A DNA stretch of 64,000 nt from Saposhnikovia divaricata. Its lineage: Eukaryota > Streptophyta > Magnoliopsida > Apiales > Apiaceae. Where the stretch lies: positions 140,162,148 through 140,226,147 of the forward strand of contig CM071598.1 in assembly GCA_036435485.1 (NCBI GenBank). The letters are read 5' to 3'. The position numbers were made by a program, and so were the translations under genes. The notes under the pieces are model-generated. The model worked only from the letters and a program-made list of their open reading frames with translations. It was not told the origin of the DNA and did not search any database. The first letter of the stretch is position 1; each line of letters starts with the position of its first letter. Of the stretch, positions 47,036 to 57,885 are shown piece by piece.

Positions 47036-47117
47036 GTGGAAGGCTAATCAAGTGGGCAATCGAACTTGGAGAATTTGATATCACACACAAGCCTCGGACA
47101 ACAATCAAGATCAAGCA

Positions 47118-47312
47118 TTGGCTGACTTCGTGGTTGAATGTACCATTGGCAACCAAGAAGTCGGGGGGCAGGAGATAGTACCCACCCCTGGAAGTAAGGA
47201 TAAATATGAAGAGCTATTACCAGATCATAAGGAATATTGGGTGCTCTATTTTGTTGGAGCATCAAAAATGAAATCTAGCAGTGCAGGAATGGCTTTGCAA
47301 AACCTAATATAG
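47118..47312 (+). pseudogene. Element C second RNase H (aRNH), truncated
   Basis: A linker (ADFVVECTIGNQEVG) leads into WVLYFVGASKMKSSSAGMAL, the first strand of the additional archaeal-like RNase H that marks Tat elements. The usual pattern at the first position is FVDGAS; here Asp is Val. The domain then stops at 47312, and within about 30 bases the sequence is already in the integrase zinc-finger region. More than 100 residues of the second RNase H plus the start of integrase are missing through a deletion. Confidence 0.75.
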
Positions 47313-47324
47313 CCAAATCAACAC

Positions 47325-48289
47325 TTGGGGGCAGAGCCCTAGCTCAAAAGATCACTCGTTTGGGATTCTATTGGCCAGAGATGTTGGCCGATGCGAAGAA
47401 TTATGTCAAGAGGTGTGACAGGTGCCAAAATCACGCTCCGATTGTAAGGAAGCCACTTGAGAGGTTAACCTCGATTAACTCTCCTATCCCATTCGCAATG
47501 TGGGGAATGGACATAGTTGGACCTTTCCCTGTAGCTTCAGCACAAAGGAAGTTCTTGATAGTGGCCATCGACTACTTCACTAAGTGTATTAAGGCTAAAC
47601 CTTTAGCCAAGATAACCACCAAGCAAGTCGCTCAGTTCTTTTGGGAAAGCATAATCCGCAGGTATGGTATCCCTCGAATCCTTGTGATGGATAATGGGAC
47701 ACAGTTCAACAATGAAGAGTTCAAGAAATATTGTGAAGAGAATGCTATCGAGCTTTGTTTTACTTCAGTGGCTCATCCTCAAGCTAATGGACAGGCAGAG
47801 GTAGCGAACCGGATTATCCTTGATGGACTTAAGAAGAGGGTCGAACGCTCAAGAAACACTTGGGTGGATGAGTTGCTGCCTATACTCTGGGCATACCATA
47901 CCACCTACAAAGTGACGACTGGAGCAACCCCGTTCTTGCTGGCTTATGGAGCCGTGGCAGTTGTGCCCTTGTAGATTACACATGCATCCCCACCAGTGGA
48001 AGCATATGAACCTGAGACTAACGAAGAACGCATGAGGCTCGCCCTTGATCTGATTGATGAGGTTAGGGATGAGGCAAATTCCAGGAATGCAGAGCATCAG
48101 AAAAGGGCATCCTTCCACTATAACCAAAGGGTTAAGGAGATGTTCTTTCGACAAGGCAACTTGGTTATAAGGAAGATAGAGGCCTCCGGGGTTGGCCAGA
48201 AGGGAAATCTATCCCCTAACTGGGAAGGGCCGTATCGAGTTAGAAAGACACTAGGGCACGCTTTGAATCTGAAGGTTTATTATGTTTAA
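47325..48289 (+). pseudogene. Element C integrase
   Basis: The integrase begins inside its zinc finger (GFYWPEMLADAKNYVKRCDR), keeping the Cys pair CDRC but lacking the His pair because of the upstream deletion. The catalytic core is otherwise well kept: MDIVGPFP (Asp), VMDNGTQFNNEEF (Asp) and QANGQAEVANRIIL (Glu). A stop at 47972-47974 interrupts it. The C-terminal part continues in the same register at 47996-48289, with LVIRKIEASG and PNWEGPYRVRKTLG. Loss of the His pair probably makes it inactive. Confidence 0.88.
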
Positions 48290-48687
48290 GCTATCCTTGT
48301 ATGGATTTAACTTTTTATCTATCTATTAGGAGAAGTAGAAATAAGGTTCGATGAAACCATTCCAGGGCTTACCGCCCCGAGTAGGACAGTAGCAATCTAT
48401 GTAAGGGTTGAACCCATTTCTAATATTAATGCAAGTTGTTTTCGATTCTGTGATTCTGTGATTTTTATTATGTACCAAGCACCTATCGAGTGTAAGTCTA
48501 GAATGACCAAGTACCGAAAATAAAACAACATACGAATAAAAGGAAACAATTGCATAGATAAGACGCCCCGGATGGCCAAGGTTTAAGTTATAGACATTAT
48601 CAAATAAAAGTTAAGTCCACGAAGGACCCCGAATGAAAATAAACAAAGCCACAAGTGGCTAACAAGGCCATGCAAGGCCACCTACTC
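48290..48687. other. Spacer between element C pol and antisense gene
   Basis: About 400 bases without a supported gene. It contains the likely 3' ends of both converging transcripts. A duplicated CTGTGATT at 48449-48463 is the only small repeat noted. Confidence 0.5.
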
Positions 48688-50819
48688 CTATGGAGCGTCA
48701 TCAGAACTCTCTTCCTCGCCAGAATCCTCCTCGCCAGAATCCTCCTCGTCTGAATCATCCTCATCAAAGCCACTACCATCTTCGGCTGCCACCTGTGCCC
48801 CAATCCTCTCGACCTCTTCTTTGTCAGAGGAGGAGCTAGAAGGAGGGCTTGCTTCATTGCGAAGCCTCCTCTTTCCCGGGATTGGCTGACGAATCACATC
48901 ACTCCTCTTCACAGGCATGGGCTTCTTCCCGCGATAGCCCGAGGAAGATGAGTCCTGGCTAACAGTTTGGGCGGCTCCCTTGGAGTTAGAGCCGGAATGT
49001 CGGTGGCCACCCCGAGAGCTAGAGCCCGATGTTTGAGGCACGGCCTTGACTCCCGAACTGGAAGCATAGTCAACAAAGCCTCCACTGCTAATAGCCCAGT
49101 CAGGGCACGGGAAGTTTGTCGGGTCAACAATGGTCGGATACTTATTGCTAACAACATTAATGGCTTTGTTCCAGCCGACAGACATGTTGTAGGGGCGCAT
49201 CTCATCATTATGATCATCTATAAGCTTTAAGAAATCTTCTGACTTATGGTAAGCTTTGATCACTTTGTCAAATTCTGAGGATTTCTTCCTAGCTAGAGAA
49301 CTGAGCTGCCTTTGATAAGAGCTCGCTTCCCTCTCAGCATCAAGGGCTCTAGATTCTAAACTTTTGTATTCTTCTTCAAACATACTTCTTTCTTTCTTCA
49401 AGGCCACGTTCTCATCCCGAAAAGCTCGACCTTGCCTGGCAGCGGACTGAAAGTAGGCATTTGCCTGAAAACATGAAATTTGTTAAGGCATTTGTGCATT
49501 TAGTTGATCAAGGACATTGAATTCGAAAAAGTGGATAGCATACCTGGTAGAGGGCTTGAGCCCCAAGACGCTCGAACTCCTCAATTTTATCCCTGGAGGA
49601 CAAAGTTAGATGGTCAGAAGGGGTAATAGAGCATTTGGACTAGTCCAAGGCTAAGGCAGAGCACCCGAGGACGGAGTCCTGTTCACAAATACCTTAAGCC
49701 AGAATGAAAGGAGACCTAGTGCTCCCATCGGCATTTCGAGATCTCTTATCCTGGGTACATCGCTCTAAGAAATTTGGACACTTGGGAGCAGTTGGCCTCT
49801 TAGCCTTATCTGCTTGCTTTACCATTCTTCCAGTAGGGACCTCCGCCATCTCTGGCCTATCATCCAGCTCCGCAGCAACTGAAAAATACGAGGAAAGAAC
49901 ATAGGAATAAGAACAAACATAGTTTAAGATATATAACTGAAAGTATAATTACCCTCAAAGGGAAGTATGCTAAGGCGTGCTTCAACAAGCCTTTTCTCTG
50001 TTAAGAACGCTCGATAGTGAGAACGGCCGTTGTCCTCTAAAAGTCTATCCTGATTGAGAAGCTCGTGGGTTTCGAGATCCAGAACAAAGTGTGAACTATC
50101 TTCCACACTACCAAAATTCTTTACAAAAAACTGGCCCCAATCGCCGCCTTTCCAATAAAAAACAACGAACTCCCTCGACCAGAAATAGTGGGAATCTAGG
50201 AAGGACTTCGTGTTCACCATATGAGGGACTAAACCCCGATGCTGGAACCTAATCCACCCTTTCTTGGTACTTGAAGAATTTATAACTGAGAAGATACTTC
50301 GAAACATGGTGGTACTCAGAGGGATGTCCAGGTTACGGCACCTTAGAATGAAGATAATAAGAATCCTCCAGGAGTTGGGGTACAGTTGACAAGGATGAAC
50401 CAGAAGTTTAGTTAATAACCTTATGATGAAGGGGTGTACGGGAAACCTGAACCCCGCTTCCAAAGCACCTCTGTAAACACAAAGTTTCTCCGGATGCTAG
50501 TTGCAAGTTCTATCGCTTAAACCGGGCATTCAAACCTTGATTGCTTCTGCGAAACCATATAAATTCCTTATCTTCTCTACATCATGTTCCTTCAGTTTGC
50601 ATGCACTCTGGTAGGAGTCTAACTCTGAGTTATTGGGAAATATATCCGCTACGGTGCTAAACAAGTCTAGCAACGAAGTAAAACGACGATCAATATATAA
50701 GGGAGACTAAATTTCATTCCTACCTTTCAGGGATCGAGCTTGCTCCTCTTGGCCATTGCCTTCGACATAGACACCGGGGGTGCTTGAGGAGCTTGGGATG
50801 TTTGGTTACTGTCTGCCAT
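48688..50819 (-). CDS. Spliced antisense gene of element C (PF04195-like 'putative gypsy type transposon' protein), decayed
   Basis: A multi-exon gene runs against gag-pol. ATG 50819 opens MADSNQTSQAPQAPPV. A large exon (about 50656-49953) contains EAGFRFPVHPFIIRLLTKLL and LYPNSWRILIIFILRC, the pattern of the PF04195 family. Later exons are supported by matched phases: 49878-49716 (after TTTTTCAG), 49592-49544 (after CCTCCAG, before GTATGC) and 49464-48688 (after TTTTCAG). The last encodes a coiled coil (ALDAEREASSYQRQLSSLAR), a Ser/Gly-rich part and a very acidic Asp/Glu/Ser tail. Stops near 50728, 50540 and 50510 and an unresolved first junction show decay. Antisense genes 3' of pol are known in Tat elements such as Grande. 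Function unknown; perhaps a DNA- or chromatin-associated regulator. Confidence 0.7.
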
Positions 50820-50928
50820 CTCGAGAGCTTAAACTTGAGTTTCAAAATTTAAGAAGTAGAGAGCTAGAAAACTTGAGAGAAAGTTTGAGAAATGAAGAAG
50901 TGAGGAGAAATGAAGGATTCTCCCCATC

Positions 50929-50941
50929 TTTTATATAAAAG
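50929..50941 (-). promoter_or_regulatory. TATA box of the antisense gene
   Basis: On the minus strand TTTATATAAAAG lies about 110 bases upstream of the ATG at 50819, which leaves room for a leader of about 80 bases. This supports a separate promoter for the antisense gene. Confidence 0.65.
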
Positions 50942-51289
50942 TGGTGACCTGCTAGAACAGGTTAAAATTCAAACCGGTTCGTGTTTACAGGTCATTTGTC
51001 GTTCAAAATCTCAAAAATGGCGGAAAATTGACAAAAAGATCGTTATATCTCGTATAATTCTGGAAAAGAAGCGATAAATATTCGGCACGGAGCTATAATA
51101 AAATAGCTGGTTGGATGACACAAGCTGATTAAGCTTAATCAAGAGTTTAATCCACAAAAGAGAATTAAGGACAATAATCAAGAGATTAGCGAAAACTTTA
51201 AAAAAGAGAGTTAGGAATGTTTATTCGTCGGTGTTTAAGTATTGACAGCTGATGATCGAAACACGGCAACCTCCAGCCGGGAAGGCATC
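50942..51289. other. Upstream region of antisense gene in element C
   Basis: About 350 bases without a coding frame between the antisense TATA box and the first minisatellite. It presumably holds the antisense promoter. No specific sites recognised. Confidence 0.45.
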
Positions 51290-51640
51290 ACCCGAGAGGC
51301 TCCAAGAAGACCCCTCAGCCGAGAGGCCACCCGGGGAAGCCCTGGTCGAAACCCATCAGCCGAGAGGCCACCCGGGGAAGCCCCAGCCGAGAGGCACCCC
51401 GAGGGAAGCCCCATCCGACACCTCCCAACCGAGAGCCTCCGAGGGCAGCCCCAGCCGAGACCAGCTGGCCGAGACACACCCGGGGAGGCCCCTGGCCGAG
51501 ACCAACTAGCCGAGACACACCTGGGGGAGGCCTCTGTCCGAGACCCATCAGTCGAGAGGCTCCCGGGGAATCCTCTGGCCGAGATAGTCTAGCCGAGAGG
51601 CTCCCACGGGAGGCCCTGGCTGAGGCAGTTGGGTTTGGAG
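51290..51640 (+). repeat. GC-rich minisatellite in 3' region of element C
   Basis: About ten irregular units of roughly 28-41 bp are built from GCCGAGAGGC, CACCCGGGGAAGCCC and CCGAGACC. The run is strikingly GC-rich in an AT-rich window. It keeps several frames open by composition alone, so the Arg/Pro/Glu-rich frames here are not genes. Hypervariable tandem repeats in the 3' region are known for Tat elements. Confidence 0.85.
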
Positions 51641-51708
51641 GCTTCTCTGGTGACCCTCTTTCGGTCGGTAGTCGTCTAGCAGCTTTCTAAACAACGTCTT
51701 TTTGTGTT

Positions 51709-51839
51709 GATTAGCACCGATTAGCGCCGTTTAGCACCGGTTAGTGCCGGTTATCGCCGTTTAATGCCGTTTAGCATCGTTTAAACGTTGTTTAAGACTA
51801 GTTAGCACCGTTCAGTGTCGTTTATTACCGTTTAGCTTC
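51709..51839 (+). repeat. 10-bp minisatellite (GNTTAGCACC) in element C
   Basis: Seven contiguous 10-base units (GATTAGCACC, GATTAGCGCC, GTTTAGCACC, GGTTAGTGCC and so on) are followed by a diverged stretch and about four more. The period is exactly 10 bases, close to one DNA helical turn. It lies between the GC-rich minisatellite and the polypurine tract. Confidence 0.85.
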
Positions 51840-51960
51840 GGTCGCTCCACGCTTTGCATCAAAAGACGATACTCGTGAAACACTAGTGTATAATGATAAA
51901 CCCCGACCTGAGTCTTGAAAAAGGCAGTTAAAACTTCAAGGAAAACCTGAACAGTTTTCC

Positions 51961-51978
51961 TAAAAGTTGGGGGGCAAA
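51961..51978 (+). other. Polypurine tract of element C
   Basis: AAAAGTTGGGGGGCAAA directly precedes the 3' LTR start TGATATGGGC at 51979. Confidence 0.85.
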
Positions 51979-52229
51979 TGATATGGGCTAAAAGTAAGCC
52001 CTAAAGACACATTTAATATGGCATTAATTAGACCCGGTATGGTCCGAACGTGGGACCCATTTACGAGGCCCAAAACCCTAATTAAATATTAATTTCGTAA
52101 TTAATATTAAGGGTGATAAACAGCTCGGCAATAAGAGTCAAACAAGGAAACAATATCTTTATGAGTAGCCATCAAGACAACAAACTCAACATGGAAATAG
52201 ACTCCTATAAGGAAGGAGTCTAGAACCTT
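51979..52229 (+). repeat. Truncated 3' LTR of element C
   Basis: It matches the first about 250 bases of the 5' LTR (42648-42898) and stops after TAGAACCTT, where the 5' LTR continues CCTCAAGGCGG. The remainder is not found downstream, so a CACTA-like insertion was followed by loss or rearrangement. Confidence 0.9.
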
Positions 52230-52803
52230 CACTACAAGAAAAACGCAAACAGACGACACTGATCAGACAACGCTCAGAGAAAAAAGTGTTGTCCGGATTT
52301 AACATACAACTATTTATTTTTAGACTAAAAAAACTGTCGTCTGAGCCACTGTTGTACAACTATTTTTAAACTGTTGTCTAAAAAACTTAATCAGACAACA
52401 CTTTTTAATTGTCGTGTTGTGCAAAGTAATAGCTTCATACAATGCTTTAAAAATTATTTGTCTGAATAAACTTCAGACAACGTTGCAAGAAACCGTTGTT
52501 AAAATCAGACAAGTGCTTTCTTCTCGCTGTTATGTAAAACGTCTTCAAACAACGGTATGATATTGTGTTGTCTGAATGATTTTATCAAACAACGTATTTT
52601 AGATTGTTGTGTTGTGCAAAGCAATAACTATAGACAACGGTTTATTAAAGTGTTGTTTGAATAGGCTTCAGACATGTTTTCAAGAAACTGTTGTTGAAAT
52701 ATGACTCAATTACACAAGTCTTTATGTTGTGTTGTCTGATCGTTAGACAGACATGTGTTTTTCTTTAAAAACCGTCGTCTGATGTGCAGGTATTTTTTGT
52801 GTG
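52230..52803. mobile_element. Short CACTA-like element or fragment
   Basis: It starts CACTACAAGAAAAACGCAAA, a typical plant CACTA end. It is filled with alternating CAGACAAC and GTTGTCTGA motifs in both orientations, as in CACTA subterminal regions. The right end on the minus strand reads CACACAAAAAATACC, an imperfect match. No 3-bp duplication links the two ends, so either the right end is damaged or this is one end of a larger broken element. No coding frame. Confidence 0.65.
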
Positions 52804-54649
52804 GGAAATAATGAAAAAACTTGAATTAGATTTTGTGAGAAATAATAAAATAATCAGACTTCAATCAACTAATTACATTTATTAAATAATTAAATCAATT
52901 AACCATTAATTGAAATTAATTAAACTAATTAAAGTATTTAATTCTTATTTAGTTTTAAAATTAAGTAAGGTAAATAAGTATATAAATAAAATTAATTTTA
53001 ACTTTAAATGTTTAAATAATAAATGCAGAAAACAATTCTGAATTTAACTTCAATTTTTAAAACAATTTTTTAAAAGTAAAAGTAACATTTTTAAAATAAT
53101 TTTAAATCACAATTTTGGAATAAAATCCAACTTAGGATTTTTAAAAGATTTTAAAAACATTTTTTGAAATTTTCAAGCAATTAAAAATATTTTAAACATT
53201 CTTAAACAGAAAATTAGTTAATTAAAAATTAAATAATTCTAATTAAATTAATTAAAATCAATTAATAACTAATTAATAAAATTATGTAATAAATGATTAC
53301 ATTTATTTAATAATTAAATTAATTAAATCATTATTTGAAATTAATTTGTATAATTAAAAATATTTAATTTCATAATTATTTTTGAATTACAAGTAAATAA
53401 TAAAATAATTTTTAAAATTAAAAACAGAATTCAGAATTAAATTCTGAATTCCAAAATATTTTCTGAAAATAATTTTCTGAATTTCATAATTAAATTTAGA
53501 ATTATTAAATAATTTAAATGTAAATAAAAGTAAATAAAAGTGAAACAATTTTATTTTATTTTTTTTAACAGATGTCATCATCTTCCTTAACCTGAAGAAC
53601 AGCTACCCAGTTTCCGGTCGGCGAATTTTCCTGTGACGGACACGAATTTCGGCAACCCCCAACAGCACCCTTTCTCACTCGTTTTTGGTACCAAACCAAC
53701 ACAAAACAATTGCCCATCATTGAGACAACAAGAACACAGCAAACACACAAAAGATCTGACCAAAAGGGACCAAAAAGATAGAAAATCCGGCGAGCTTAAC
53801 TCCTTGTCCGGCCAAAATTTGGTTTTCATAAAACGGGAATGAAACTCAACGTTCTTTATACCAAAACAAAGATAATCACTCCTACAATCTATCTCAATCA
53901 TCAAGAACATCACACAAATAACAATCAAGCCGAAAAAATTAAAAATTCAAAGTCACCCACACTAAACTCGATTTTCATATTTAGGACACAAAAAATCAAT
54001 TAAAAATCATCATAAAATTCTTGGGATCATAAGCAATCTATACATACTAACCACATAAGCAACAAATCATCATACAAGCAACACCAAATTCAAGAAATTC
54101 GAATTAATATCCAAAAATTATGAAATTACGAACAAAGCATATTCGAATCTACACACACACATAAACGTGTAGTACAGATCATGAGATTCAATTTGGTTAC
54201 TCATATGAAAGATTTAAATTTCAGAATCACCTTCAAAAGTGAGTTTGATTCTCAAGAACGCCAAGAACAGTTTTTCTAGAATTTTCAGAAAATTAAATCA
54301 GAAAATCTGATTTTCTATTTATTCTAATAAATAAAAATAAATCAGCGGCTATTTATATTAACCAAAAATTAATACCCCAAAAATATTTTTAACCAATAAT
54401 TAAAATTACTAAGCCTTAAAAAAAATTTTTATGGGATAAAAATGTAAAATTTTTATTTTTAAACAAATATAATATAAATGCCAAAATTTCCCAAAAATTA
54501 TGATGTCCCAAATCAAAGCTATACTAACGTAAAATCTAACTCTACCTTCAGTTTTAACAAACAACAAACACAATGATCAAACGAATGATTCAAAACTTAG
54601 AAAAAAAAATGAACTCGTTATCTATCAAATCAACCTCAAACAGTGCAAC
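52804..54649 (-). repeat. LTR-like block, probably minus-oriented relative of element D LTR
   Basis: Parts of this block are reverse-complement matches to element D's LTR. For example, 53180-53400 pairs with about 56380-56610 (TTAATTAAAATCAATTAATA against TTAGTTGATTTTAATTAATT), and the CGGCGAAT region near 53620 pairs with the GC-rich stretch near 56160. It also carries an internal direct repeat (about 52850-53000 and 53265-53400). Neither LTR terminus is seen. Small open frames at 53387-53928 are unsupported. Confidence 0.5.
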
Positions 54650-54893
54650 TGTAAGAACAGTGATTATTAAATTTATTTAAATACTATTTTTGGTAATTAG
54701 GAATAAAAATATTTTAAATTATTTTTATTCCTATTTGACGAGTCAAGGTGTTAAATGTTGACTGGTATCGGAGGATATATGTTATTATTAAGTGATCAAG
54801 GTGAAAATATTTTAGCTTATTTTGAATTTATATAAATATTTTGGTTCGGTTTGGCGGGTAATTATATCGCGAATATGAGATGGTATCATTAGA

Positions 54894-54906
54894 TATAAAT
54901 AAAAGG
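54894..54906 (+). promoter_or_regulatory. Possible TATA box in element D LTR
   Basis: TATAAATAAAAGG lies about 245 bases from the LTR start. The context is plausible for an LTR promoter, but AT-rich sequence makes chance matches common. Confidence 0.4.
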
Positions 54907-57374
54907 ATCGGGAATGATTGTTTAGGAACCTTTATGTGTTTCGTGATTGTATTAGACTCCAGGATAATCATCTTTAAAATTTTTTTGTAATCCGTGTGAT
55001 CAGTTTGTTCTTATCCAGTTAGAGCTGTTTTCAAAATTCTTTGGGTTTTGATTTAAAATCATTTTCGTATCAATATTCATCAAATAAATTTCAATATTTG
55101 AAACTCGTATTTTATTCATTTTATAAGTCTTATAAACTTTCAGTGATCGATTCGTTATTTTTCGTAAAAATATTTTCGTTCGAGTCGGACCCGTAATTGA
55201 TTTAATTGGTATGTTCCGGACCGATTAAAAATTAATTAGGGTTCCGAACATTTCGGGAACAAAAATATATTACGTAAATTAAATTTGACCAACCAAAACC
55301 TTATCTCTATCAGCCAATCAGCATCTTATCCAGCAGGCCAATCAAAATGAAGGAATAATCTTTCAAGAATTAAAATTATTTTCACAAATTATATTTTCAT
55401 TAATGTTCTTCAAGATCAAAGCTAATTTGAAGGTGATTTCGATATCGAATTTTGGAGTTCAAGTAGTCGAATCGAAGCTCTCAACATCTAGTTTCACAAT
55501 CTACCATCAGTTTCTGTGTGTGGTAATTTTCTGATTTTATACGAATTTTCTTTTAATTCTGCAGAATTATGGTTCTTGTTAAAAATTAGGGTTTTTTTAT
55601 TCAAGATTTGTTTGATGTTTTGATGGTTTGCACAGCTTTGTATGGTTTCTAAGAGTCTAATTTCATGTCCAATTTTATAATTTTATTTCGGATTTAATCA
55701 ATTCGAATTTTAGGGTTCTTGATGCAAATTAGGGCTTTCTTATTTCGTGATATCTCAGTGATTTTGAAGGTTTCAATATCTTCCTGGGGTCTCATATAGT
55801 CGATTATTGTGTTCAATTGTAACATTTATGTTCATATTTGGTTAAAACGAGTTATCATTTTTTTTTCAAAATATTTTCGTTTGTTTCATGATTTTGAGGA
55901 ATTGTTCGTATATGTGATTGATATGGGTAGATTGTATGATCATTAGCTTCGTTTTGGTATATGAATGGCTAAGTTTGGTCTAATATTCTGTGAAAACGCG
56001 AGTTGGTCGGAGAAAACCGTCGAACACATCGGTTTTTGGCCGGATTGCTTGATTTGTGTATGTTTTACTTGTTTGCGGTGTTAAATAGACTGCCCAGGGA
56101 TGGTAAAACGTGACCCAGCTGCAAAAACGTGTGAAAAACGAGTTTGGGGGGGTGAGATTCGCCGGAAGCCCGCCGGCGGCGGCCGGAAGATGCGGGGGAA
56201 GTGATGATGAACAATAACATTTTATTTACTTTACTAATTACTATTTTACCTTAATAAGGTAAAGTTACTTTACTTTAAAAATTGTTTTTTTATTTCAAAG
56301 CTTTAAATTAAAAATTTGAATTTTACTTTTTAAAATTCAGAACTTAATTTTAGAAATTATTTTTTTTAAATTCGGAATTATTTCTGAATTATTTATTTAA
56401 ATGTTTAAGATTGAAAATTATTTATTTAATTATTTTTAATTCAGAAATGATTAAGAGTTAATTACTTTAATTATGTTAATTAATTTCAAATAATAATTTA
56501 ATTATTTGATAAATGTAATCTTTTATTGAATAATTTTATTAATTAGTTATTAGTTGATTTTAATTAATTTAATTAGAGTTATCTAATTCTTAATTAATTT
56601 GTTTTCTGTTTAAAATGTTTTAAAAAATAGTAGAAAATTGTTTAAAAATCCAGAAAATGTTTTAAAAATATTTTCAAATATTTTGAGTTGGGTTTATGCA
56701 AAAACCAAGGTCGAAGATTGTTTTAGAAATACTTCTTGAGTTCGAGTTATATATACTGTTTTGTGAAAATTACCAACTTATGTGCTATGTGAATTATGTG
56801 GAATAAATTCTAGTGAGTCTTAAATGCTCTGTTTAGTATTTGATGTGATTATGAGAGGTGTTTAAAATAGAATATGATAGTTAGATGTATTAATGTGCTA
56901 TAATTATTATAGAGCCGAGTAAGAGGGACGAAGGAAAATCTTGAGTCAAGTAAGAGGGATAAAGGGAAGGCTAAAGTAAAGTGAGACGATCAAGTATTAG
57001 ATGTGTTTAGCGTTGGTTGACAGGAAAGTATTTCATTCCACTTCTCGTTCAAGTGAAACTATTATTTAATTATTTTAATGATGAAATTTATCACCCCAAT
57101 TAATTCTATCTATCTTGTTGATGCCTGTTATTCTTATTGTTTATTCATTTACACCCCACTTGTCGTATCGAACCCGTCGACACCCTTTGAGATTATTATT
57201 CCTTAATTATTACCCAATTGTTATGTCGAACTTGTCAACACTTGTTGATCTTGAATCCTTTATTGATTTCTGGATTATGAGTTGTTGCTATGGAACGTGA
57301 GTTTTCCAGTTGGTTCGTTGGCCAGGGTTGTCGATTGTTCTGACACCTAGTGCGTTCGATATAGAATTGGAAAT

Positions 57375-57453
57375 GTTTTTAAACGAAGTCCCTTCGGGGG
57401 GACCAGATTAATGATCAACGAAGTCCCTTCGGGGAGACCAGATTAATGGTCAA
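57375..57453 (+). repeat. Two-copy 40-bp repeat with CCCTTCGGGG hairpin
   Basis: AACGAAGTCCCTTCGGGG, a G or GA, then ACCAGATTAATG occurs twice in tandem. Each copy contains a short CCCTTCGGGG self-complementary core. Confidence 0.8.
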
Positions 57454-57562
57454 AAGTGGAGGCAAATGTGTGCCGTGGATCCACTTGGAGGGACTTTGCT
57501 GTGTGCATTGTCCGGGGTTAGTGCCGGACTGATCAGCCGCCTAACTCCGCTGATTTTTTTTT

Positions 57563-57885
57563 AAAGACAAAATGACAGTTTGTAACCCCTATGTATATGG
57601 GTTTTGTCAAATTGGTCCAGATTTACGTTTTTTATCACTTTGCAACCCATATCTTCAAATCTCGCTTCATATTACAACCCCTCCCGCCTAATTGACCAAT
57701 TTTACAAGCAAAAATGAGTCAAAAACCTCTATACATAAGGGGTACAAAATGTCATTTTTGAAGATAGGGGTTGTAATATGAAGCGAGATTTGAAGATAGG
57801 GGTTGCAAAGTGCTAAAAAACGTAAATCTGGATCAATTTGACAAAACACATATACATAGGGGTTACAAACTGTCATTTTGTCTTT
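57563..57885. mobile_element. Foldback MITE with about 117-bp arms
   Basis: The left arm (57566-57682) and right arm (about 57766-57882) are reverse complements with about four mismatches by eye, separated by a loop of about 85 bases. Arm ends read GACAAAATGACAGTTTGTAA. The loop contains a diverged extra piece of the arm end (ATACATAAGGGGTACAAAAT). It has no coding capacity. A clear target duplication is hidden by T/A-rich flanks (TTTTTTTTTTAAA, TTTTTTAAAA). The superfamily is not assigned. Confidence 0.85.

Larger units (their letters stand above)
42648..52229 (+). mobile_element. Element C: Tat-type gypsy retrotransposon with antisense gene, 3' truncated
   Basis: Plus-strand element with short LTRs (about 0.5 kb) starting TGATATGGGC. 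Order: 5' LTR, TGGCGCC primer site, gag, protease, RT, RNase H, a cut-down second RNase H, integrase, then about 3.7 kb of 3' region and a partial 3' LTR. The 3' region carries a spliced antisense gene and two minisatellites. The extra RNase H domain, the TTTGGCGCC leader and the 3' antisense gene with a gypsy-type domain fit the Tat lineage. Coding is broken by stops, frameshifts and an internal deletion, and one RT catalytic Asp is changed. The 3' LTR stops at 52229, where a CACTA-like end begins. Confidence 0.9.

Noticed and set aside
43365..47265. Minus-strand frames opposite element C gag-pol
   Set aside because: Shadows of conserved plus-strand domains. Only the 48688-50819 antisense frames have splice and promoter support.
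51242..51592. Arg/Pro/Glu-rich open frames on both strands
   Set aside because: They arise from the GC-rich minisatellite, which keeps most frames open; no start context or known protein.
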